A DNA stretch of 64,000 bases, taken from an uncultured Bacteroidota bacterium. Its GTDB lineage: Bacteria; Bacteroidota; Bacteroidia; Chitinophagales; Chitinophagaceae. The DNA lies in the NCBI GenBank assembly GCA_903938445.1, contig CAJADG010000039.1:62001-126000 (forward strand). The letters are read 5' to 3'. The notes beneath the pieces were generated by a model, which made no database searches, was not told the origin of the DNA, and saw only the letters and a program-made list of their open reading frames with translations. Shown in pieces: positions 57,896 to 64,000 of this stretch. The position numbers were made by a program, and so were the translations under genes. How positions within the stretch are numbered: the stretch's first letter is position 1; each line of letters begins with the position of its first letter.

Positions 57896-57917
57896 AGCAA
57901 TGTTTAATTGCTCTATT
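57892..57917. terminator. Terminator after ypdA, also facing the tyrosine phosphatase gene
   Basis: ATAGAGCAAT, a five-base loop and ATTGCTCTAT followed by TTTTA. The stem includes the ypdA stop codon. It lies between two convergent genes. Confidence 0.75.
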
Positions 57918-57951
57918 TTAAAAATTCGAATAAGAAAAAATTTTATTTACT

Positions 57952-58773
57952 TTAATTAGTATAAATCGCTTTTAATTGTTTAATTTTTTTAGCACTTAAG
58001 CCCATCACCTTGTCAAGATAGTTATCAATAGTGCCATATTGTGCTTTAATGGTGGCAAAAGTTGCTTGGATATACTCTTTTTTTGCACCCATCATACTAG
58101 TGGCTACTTTTTCATCCATTCCAAAATATTTAGTCATTTGAGCAATTTGTTTTGCATTCTCATTACGACGATAATAATTGGTTGCTTCATAATCATTAAA
58201 AATTGTTTCCTCATCAACGCCTAAAGCATATAATATCAATGCAGCAGCAATACCTGTTCTATCCTTGCCTGCAGTACAATGGAATAAAATAGGGCTTGTA
58301 TTTTTATTCGCCAATAAACTATCAAATAAAGGAGCATATCTATCTTTAAAAGGCGTTAGCACCGTATAAAAACTAAGTAAAAAAGAATCCGACTTCATAT
58401 ACCTTCCCATATTTTTCATATAGTTGCTGTCTCCTACATTTTCACTACCTGCAGGCAAAGAAATACGCGTAGTACCTGCTGGAATTTTATCAGGTGCTGT
58501 CTTCACTTCATAAGGACCTCTAAAATCAAAATCATATTTAATATTTAAAGAAGCAATTTTAGCGATATCAGCATCCGTTAAAGTATTTAAAGCAGCTGAA
58601 CGATATAATAATCCAGTCTTTACTTTTTTACCGTCCTTATTTTTATATCCACCCAAATCTCTAAAATTTACTGCGCCTTGCAATTTAACTTCTCTTAAAC
58701 TACTATCAGCAACCTGTGCTTGTAATTGAAAAATAGAAATTAAAAAAAACGCACAAATAATTAATTGTTTCAT
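57952..58773 (-). CDS. Exported tyrosine/dual-specificity phosphatase-like protein (Y_phosphatase3)
   Basis: A signal peptide (MKQLIICAFFLISIFQLQAQ) precedes a phosphatase domain that starts GAVNFRDLGGYKNKDG and carries the P-loop HCTAGKDRTG (Cx5R with CTAGKDR, as in bacterial lipid/tyrosine phosphatases of this family). The length of 273 residues is normal. Periplasmic phosphatases of this family can act on phosphotyrosine, phosphoinositides or other esters, so it may feed phosphate scavenging together with its neighbours. It is separated from susD by a terminator. Confidence 0.86.
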   Translation of the reverse strand: MKQLIICAFFLISIFQLQAQVADSSLREVKLQGAVNFRDLGGYKNKDGKKVKTGLLYRSAALNTLTDADIAKIASLNIKYDFDFRGPYEVKTAPDKIPAGTTRISLPAGSENVGDSNYMKNMGRYMKSDSFLLSFYTVLTPFKDRYAPLFDSLLANKNTSPILFHCTAGKDRTGIAAALILYALGVDEETIFNDYEATNYYRRNENAKQIAQMTKYFGMDEKVATSMMGAKKEYIQATFATIKAQYGTIDNYLDKVMGLSAKKIKQLKAIYTN

Positions 58774-58799
58774 TAGGATATTATTTAAATAAAATTAAT

Positions 58800-58827
58800 A
58801 AAAAAAGTGGGAGGCGAACCTCCCACT
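58800..58827 (-). terminator. Intrinsic terminator of the susC-susD operon
   Basis: On the minus strand AGTGGGAGG, loop TTCG, CCTCCCACT then a T tract of seven: a stable stem 27 bases after the susD stop. Confidence 0.92.
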
Positions 58828-58853
58828 ATATCATAAACATTTGTACCAATAAA

Positions 58854-60455
58854 CTATTTAATTAACCACATTTTAGCAGTTAAGTCATCAGTACCACCAT
58901 ATTGAGATGATAATGCTGCCTTGTTGTTCGTTGGATTGTAGTTAGTTTCATCCACTGGATACTGCCATCTTAAAGGAATCTTGAAACTTGGAGTACCAAT
59001 TCCAGAACCACCTTCTTTGAATGCAGGAATACCCGTTCTTCTCCATTGATAGTATGACTCAAAGCCAGAGTTCAAGAAGAAAGAAACATACTTTTGGCTT
59101 AAAATTTGAGTTAAACCAGTAGCGTTATCGCCAGCATAAGCAATATTTGTTAAGAAAGTATTTACATCATAAGTAGCAGTTCCTAAACTTGGTTTTGTAC
59201 CATCATTGTTACCAATTGTGATAGTTCCACCTTGTTTAATACCATACCAATCTAATGAAGCTTGTACACCTTTAGTATACCATGCTGATGCAGATTGAGT
59301 TGTAATCCAACCTCTATTCGCAGCTTCAGCAATATTGAAACACATTTCACTGTAACCTAATAAGATATAAGGCTCAGACAATGTACCACCAATATTAGTT
59401 GAAGTCATGTATCTATTGTAGTTAAGCGCTGCAAGTGGAGTACTATTAGTAAAAGTAAACTTCATTGAAGAAATTGCAGAGTCTTGCTCTTGACCAACGT
59501 ATGTAGTAAAACTACCCACTGGGTTATTAGCATCAATACTTAATACACCTGGAGATAATAAAGCTAAAACACGAGGATCTTTATTTGGAACAGTAGCTCC
59601 AATCCAAGTCTTAGAAATATTTAAACAAGTATTGTATTGAGCATACCCATAACGGTGAGGAGGGTATTGGTTATAAGCTGAGTTATAAATAAACTTAACG
59701 TTATCACTGTTACTTGTCATAATAGGATATTGTGTAGGATTATTTACAATCGTAGCAAATTGTGACTTGATATTTAAATCTGCATTGTCATCAGCACGCT
59801 TGCTTAATGAAATCAACACTCTTAATTTATAAGTATTGATTGCTTTTTGCCATTGTGCGTATGTTAATCCAAATACATCTCCACCAGCATCTACTTTCGT
59901 ATTTGCATTAGAAGCTGAAATTAAAGCAGCAATTTGTAAGTTAGCAGAATCTAATAATGCTAATGATTGCTTGTACACATCATGCTGAGTATCATACTTA
60001 GGAGTTAAGTTATTGATATCATTAGATTGTGACATTGGGATATCACCTACTCTTTGTGTTAACCAAATATATGAGTATGCTTTAAAGAATTTACTCAAAG
60101 CAAAGTATACATTGGTTTTATTTTTATACTGATTAAACGCTTGCTCTTCCATTTTAACACAATACTTGATATTATCGTAAGTTGTGTTTGTAGTAGACCA
60201 GTTATAAGCATTTGAACCAAAATAATAGGTGTAGTTTGATACTACGTTTTGGTTATATTTCCATACGTTAGATACGATTGGATCTTCTTCCTTCATTAAA
60301 TTCGCAGTAATGTGATTTAATATTAAAGAGGAAGGAATAGTTGAGCTTTCAGCTGCAACGTTCGGATTGGATAACAAGTCCCCTTTCTGGCAACCTGTGA
60401 TACCAAAACTTACAGCTACTAAGCCTAAGATGATATTACTAAATTTGATTTTCAT
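58854..60455 (-). CDS. SusD/RagB-like nutrient-binding lipoprotein (SusD-like_2 type)
   Basis: Outer-membrane surface lipoprotein that forms the lid of a SusC transporter. The lipobox GITGC follows a signal peptide starting at 60455 (the listed start is 60473). The TPR-rich fold is suggested by YAQWQKAINTYKLRVLISLSKRADDN and by the C-terminal EPYILLGYSEMCFNIAEAANRGW. Closest in layout to the SusD-like_2 group, often about 500-540 residues. susC lies 26 bases upstream. The ligand is unknown; no glycosidase or sulfatase genes flank it, so it is not an obvious polysaccharide locus. Confidence 0.9.
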   Translation of the reverse strand: MKIKFSNIILGLVAVSFGITGCQKGDLLSNPNVAAESSTIPSSLILNHITANLMKEEDPIVSNVWKYNQNVVSNYTYYFGSNAYNWSTTNTTYDNIKYCVKMEEQAFNQYKNKTNVYFALSKFFKAYSYIWLTQRVGDIPMSQSNDINNLTPKYDTQHDVYKQSLALLDSANLQIAALISASNANTKVDAGGDVFGLTYAQWQKAINTYKLRVLISLSKRADDNADLNIKSQFATIVNNPTQYPIMTSNSDNVKFIYNSAYNQYPPHRYGYAQYNTCLNISKTWIGATVPNKDPRVLALLSPGVLSIDANNPVGSFTTYVGQEQDSAISSMKFTFTNSTPLAALNYNRYMTSTNIGGTLSEPYILLGYSEMCFNIAEAANRGWITTQSASAWYTKGVQASLDWYGIKQGGTITIGNNDGTKPSLGTATYDVNTFLTNIAYAGDNATGLTQILSQKYVSFFLNSGFESYYQWRRTGIPAFKEGGSGIGTPSFKIPLRWQYPVDETNYNPTNNKAALSSQYGGTDDLTAKMWLIK

Positions 60456-60481
60456 ATAATTACTTTTAGACATTTTAAATT

Positions 60482-63400
60482 TTAGAAGTTAAGATTAATG
60501 TTAAATCCGAATCTTCTTGCAGTTGCTGATTGTAAAATAGCACCTTTTTGTAAAGATCTATCTGAGTCATTAAATCCTGCAGCGAACTGATCTAAGTCTT
60601 GGTCTTTTCTATCAGCGAAGTATAATAAGTTTCTACCCACTAATGAGATAGTTGCACCTTTAATATACTTTAACTTAGCCAATACGTTTGCTGGTAAAGA
60701 ATAAGCGATATTTACTTCACGTAATTTTACAAAAGAACGGTTTGTCATCCAGTATTCGTCCACACCACCGTATCCAGATGCACCAGCGATAGTTTGAACC
60801 TTAGCAGCTACATCATTTTGAGCAAATGTTAAAGCAGATAAGTTAGTGATTACACCATTAGCATAAGTTGGAGTACCAGAAACAATTTTAACACCAGGGC
60901 CTACATACTTAGCAGTTTGTGCAACTGTACCTAAAGCTGTAGTTTGCCACTCAGCTAAACGTGCCGCACCAATTGCTCCTTGAGTAGACTCAATTGAAGT
61001 ACCACCATTCATACCATCATGATAAATTTGGTCGTAGATATTTCCACCAATTCTACCATCAAATTGGAAACCAAAGCTTACATTTTTGAAAGTGAATTTG
61101 TTGCTGATACCAAAAGTATAATCAGGGTTTGCAAATCCTAAGAATTTGTTGTTACCAATATCTGAAGGAGCTCTTAATGGAGTACCACCAGACCATACGA
61201 TATTGTTTGAACCATCACGTACAAATGCAGAACCATAAATCGCATCTAAACGATCACCTACTTTGTATACGTGGTTGTTTAAAGATAAACCAGTTTCATT
61301 ACCATAAATAGCATCCAATGTTTCTTGGTAAGTTGCATATGTTGCATTGATATCCCAGTTAAAGTTAGAAGTTTTGATTGGCGTACCAGATAATGTAATT
61401 TCAAAACCTGCTTTCTTTGAAGTGATACCATTTACGTTTTGTGCAGCATACCCTGTAGAAGAAGCTACTGGTAATGCATAAATTTGAGGACCGTTAAAGC
61501 TTGTAAAGTAAGTGAAATCAAATCCTAATCTGTTTTTAGCAAATTTTAAATCCACACCACCTTCGTATGAAGTACGGTCAAATGGTTTTAATGAGCTATT
61601 TGCAATTGTATTTGAATAACCTACCGAAGGAGTACCATTATAATAAGATTGGAACGCATATGCATTTTGGTTAGCATAAGAAGGTCCATCATAAGAACTG
61701 TATAAATCAGAACCATAACCTAATAAACCACCATTGGTACTTGTACCAGTGATTGCAGTAAAGGCAGAAGGAACTGTTGATTGAGTCAATCCACCTTTTA
61801 CGTCAGCATATGAAGCACGTACTTTCGCAAAAGAAATAAATGAAGGTAAGTTCAAGTAATCTTTCAAAGCAGAGCTCAATGAAACTGAAGGATAGTAGAA
61901 AGTATTGTTTCCGTCAGGTAAAGTAGATAATTGATCCACACGACCTGTATGAGATAAAGTTGCATACTTACTTAAAGATAAATCGATAGAGTAGTAAGCG
62001 CTATACACTTGCATTCTTGAATTCCAAGTATAAGCTAAAGCAGCGTCTTTCGTATTTGACAATACATATAAGTTTGGAACCGCTAATGCTTTTGTAGTTC
62101 CCCAGAATGAGTTGTAAGCGAAAGATCTTTCAGAAACACCCGCTAAAGCAGAGATACCAATTTGACCTACTTTCTTTTCGTAGTTAGCAGTTAAGTCAGT
62201 ATTGTTCTCTGTCAAACGACGGCTATCTTCATGATAGTCACCATACCATCCAAAGTAGAACCAAGGAGTGTATGTGTTTAAGTTAGCACCAGCAGGAACT
62301 TGCTCAGTTCTTAATTGGCTCCAAGTAGAGAATTGAGAACGTAAGTTTAAGTTTAAGTCATTGTTTACTTTGTAAGAAGCTTTCACATAACCATTCACAT
62401 CTGTTTTGTCATGAGAACGTAACCATTTTTTAGCCATAAACCAAGCACTGTTTTCACGACCATACTCTTGTGCATATGGAATTAAGTTTTGTACCCCTTG
62501 TGGTCCTTTGTAAATATCTTTTAAATCATTGATATCATAATCAGAAGATCCATAAACTTTAAACATGTAAATGTAAGAGTTAGGACCATAGTTAACGTCA
62601 GGGATATTTGGAGAATATTGCTTATTCATGTTTAAGCTTGCTTCCAATCTTAATTTCTTAGAGATATTGTAACCACCATTTACCGCTAAAGTATAAGAAT
62701 TTAACTTCGTATTTGGAGACATACCTTTTTGATCCATATTAGAAATTGAAATTCTAACATCTGATTTTTCAGTAGCACCTGCTAAAGAGATATTATTAGT
62801 GTTAATAATACCTGTTTCCATAAAGTTTTCAAAGTTGTTCTTACCTTTTGCAGTCCATGGAGTTGCTGTTCTGATACCAGTTACGATATCATAAGGGCTA
62901 TTATATTGCTTAACCATTTGGCCTTCAAAACGAGGACCCCATTCTGGTAAACGTTGTTTGTTATCATACAATACGTCACCATAGCTATAACCATAGTTAG
63001 TACCACGACCATATTCAGCTTGTGCTTCAGGAACAGCGATAAAACCATTCTCAAACATAGTGCTTGAGTTAAAATCTACCTGCCATCCTTTTTTATCTTT
63101 AGTACCTCTTTTAGTAGTAATAACGATCGCACCATTTAAACCTCTAAAACCATATAATGCAGAAGCGTTCGTACCTTTTAAAACAGTGTAAGTTTCAATA
63201 TCATCTGGAGCAATGTTCCAAGTATCTGTATTTACTGGAACTCCGTCAACCACAAATAATAAATCTTTAGAACCACGTAAAACTAATTCTGGACGACCTA
63301 ACATTTCGGCGTTTGCACCTACTGTTAAACCAGCAATTTTACCAGCTAAAGAGTTAATTGGATTCGCATCTCTTGCTTTGATTAATTCACTACCTTTTAA

Positions 63401-63787
63401 TTCTTGTACTGAATATCCAATTTTCTTAGTTTCTCTCTTAATACCATAAGCAGTAACAACTACATCTGTTAATGCTTTCGTATCTTCTTGTAATGCTAAT
63501 GAAAAACTAGATTCATTACGTAAAGTATAGGTTTGAGATAAGAAACCTAATGAAGTAACTTCTACTGATTTATCACCAGCTGAAATGGTGATTTTAAAAT
63601 TACCTTCATTGTCAGTTTGAACTGTCTTTTTTGAAGGTAAAGCTCTCACTACTGCACCAGCAATACCAATGCCTGTAGTAGTTTGAATTTTTCCTGTCAC
63701 AGTTCTAGCGTCTTGAGCGTAGACATTCGAAATAAAGAAAGCTAATAGCGTGACGCCTATTAAAACTCTCTTGAATAATGCTTGCAT
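60482..63787 (-). CDS. SusC/RagA family TonB-linked outer-membrane transporter
   Basis: Energised outer-membrane receptor of 1101 residues. A signal peptide (RVLIGVTLLAFFISNVYAQ) is followed by a carboxypeptidase-like domain (residues 27-110), a TonB-box-like stretch (LTDVVVTAYG) and the plug with the SusC signature region NSLAGKIAGLTVG. A 22-stranded beta-barrel ends in Phe (FNINLNF). Pairs with the SusD-like lipoprotein downstream. The substrate is unknown. Upstream lie three copies of AATGTTA, possible regulator sites. Confidence 0.95.
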   Translation of the reverse strand: MQALFKRVLIGVTLLAFFISNVYAQDARTVTGKIQTTTGIGIAGAVVRALPSKKTVQTDNEGNFKITISAGDKSVEVTSLGFLSQTYTLRNESSFSLALQEDTKALTDVVVTAYGIKRETKKIGYSVQELKGSELIKARDANPINSLAGKIAGLTVGANAEMLGRPELVLRGSKDLLFVVDGVPVNTDTWNIAPDDIETYTVLKGTNASALYGFRGLNGAIVITTKRGTKDKKGWQVDFNSSTMFENGFIAVPEAQAEYGRGTNYGYSYGDVLYDNKQRLPEWGPRFEGQMVKQYNSPYDIVTGIRTATPWTAKGKNNFENFMETGIINTNNISLAGATEKSDVRISISNMDQKGMSPNTKLNSYTLAVNGGYNISKKLRLEASLNMNKQYSPNIPDVNYGPNSYIYMFKVYGSSDYDINDLKDIYKGPQGVQNLIPYAQEYGRENSAWFMAKKWLRSHDKTDVNGYVKASYKVNNDLNLNLRSQFSTWSQLRTEQVPAGANLNTYTPWFYFGWYGDYHEDSRRLTENNTDLTANYEKKVGQIGISALAGVSERSFAYNSFWGTTKALAVPNLYVLSNTKDAALAYTWNSRMQVYSAYYSIDLSLSKYATLSHTGRVDQLSTLPDGNNTFYYPSVSLSSALKDYLNLPSFISFAKVRASYADVKGGLTQSTVPSAFTAITGTSTNGGLLGYGSDLYSSYDGPSYANQNAYAFQSYYNGTPSVGYSNTIANSSLKPFDRTSYEGGVDLKFAKNRLGFDFTYFTSFNGPQIYALPVASSTGYAAQNVNGITSKKAGFEITLSGTPIKTSNFNWDINATYATYQETLDAIYGNETGLSLNNHVYKVGDRLDAIYGSAFVRDGSNNIVWSGGTPLRAPSDIGNNKFLGFANPDYTFGISNKFTFKNVSFGFQFDGRIGGNIYDQIYHDGMNGGTSIESTQGAIGAARLAEWQTTALGTVAQTAKYVGPGVKIVSGTPTYANGVITNLSALTFAQNDVAAKVQTIAGASGYGGVDEYWMTNRSFVKLREVNIAYSLPANVLAKLKYIKGATISLVGRNLLYFADRKDQDLDQFAAGFNDSDRSLQKGAILQSATARRFGFNINLNF

Positions 63788-63818
63788 ATGTTAAATTTTG
63801 TGCAATTTTAACACGAGT

Positions 63819-63899
63819 AATGTTACCAGAATGTTATGAGTGCTATTATAAAGACAAAATAATATTGAGGTAATATAAAGTTTATAATTTCATAACATT
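63819..63899. promoter_or_regulatory. AATGTTA repeats between susC and the terminal gene
   Basis: AATGTTA occurs at 63819-63825 and 63830-63836 (spacing 11, about one helical turn) and inverted at 63893-63899. AATGTTATG and CATAACATT form a nine-base inverted pair 52 bases apart. The repeats may be binding sites shared by the two divergent genes. Confidence 0.35.
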
Positions 63900-63914
63900 A
63901 TTAAATGAACTACA

Positions 63915-64000
63915 ATGCAAAATGAAATAGTTATCAGAAGGGTGAATGAAAAAGATATGTTAACTGTATATGAACAAATCTGCGAATTAGAATCTTTTGA
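63915..64000 (+). CDS. GNAT acetyltransferase, N-terminal fragment (PhnO-like start)
   Basis: The ATG at 63915 opens a frame to the end of the window: IVIRRVNEKDMLTVYEQICELESF. This is the usual first strand and helix of a GNAT acetyltransferase, and the ICELE..F segment resembles the start of E. coli PhnO as I recall it. Only 28 residues are visible, so the family call is moderate and the PhnO link weak. Confidence 0.5.
   Translation, partial: MQNEIVIRRVNEKDMLTVYEQICELESF

Overview
The window is a 64 kb piece of a low-GC chromosome from the phylum Bacteroidota, probably order Chitinophagales. The phylum-level call rests on a SusC/SusD pair, the gliding lipoprotein GldH, a DUF3089 protein, the Bacteroidota-type PurF, promoters with a -7 box TAnnTTTG, and almost no Shine-Dalgarno sequences. 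The family-level placement is inference. Genes are dense, no intergenic gap reaches 300 bases, and I see no rRNA, tRNA, insertion sequence, prophage or CRISPR array.

Layout. 0-5 kb: radA (5' end missing), comF, a glutathione peroxidase, holB and ricT on the + strand. 5-15 kb: an M3 oligopeptidase, mutL, dacB with an arginase-like gene, a two-component system behind yicC and gldH, and a Nudix-type regulator. 15-24 kb: ligA, asd behind an apparent translational attenuator, a PfkB kinase, a TetR regulator, obgE, typA and a membrane acyltransferase. 24-36 kb: hydrolases, a GH130 lipoprotein, an RND efflux pair, chrA, a DUF3089 lipoprotein and recQ. 36-49 kb: kdsD, a mannose-1-phosphate guanylyltransferase and a ketoacyl synthase, then purF, surA and the rimP-nusA-infB operon. 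49-51 kb: an Lrp regulator divergent from alanine dehydrogenase, then an ArsC-type phosphatase.

The most interesting part is 51.5-56.7 kb. Six tightly packed minus-strand genes look like a self-contained organophosphonate-use operon: an AlkP-superfamily hydrolase at the membrane, an MFS-like transporter, an FAD oxidoreductase of the phosphonate-linked type, a PhnZ-like HD diiron oxygenase with its active-site residues preserved, a PhnX-like C-P hydrolase of the HAD superfamily, and a PhnO-like N-acetyltransferase. It therefore encodes two chemically different C-P cleaving enzymes, without PhnW, PhnY, C-P lyase or an ABC transporter in view. A YpdA-type reductase, an exported tyrosine phosphatase-like protein, a SusCD pair and the start of a second PhnO-like gene follow.

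The second main result is regulatory. Upstream of asd there is a 14-codon lysine-rich leader ORF, an intrinsic terminator, and a competing antiterminator stem in the classical attenuation arrangement, behind a near-consensus Bacteroidota promoter. Other points are a MutL with a degraded endonuclease motif, a Nudix regulator with lost catalytic glutamates and a direct repeat at its start, an arginase-fold protein with changed metal ligands, and a hairpin in the rimP leader.
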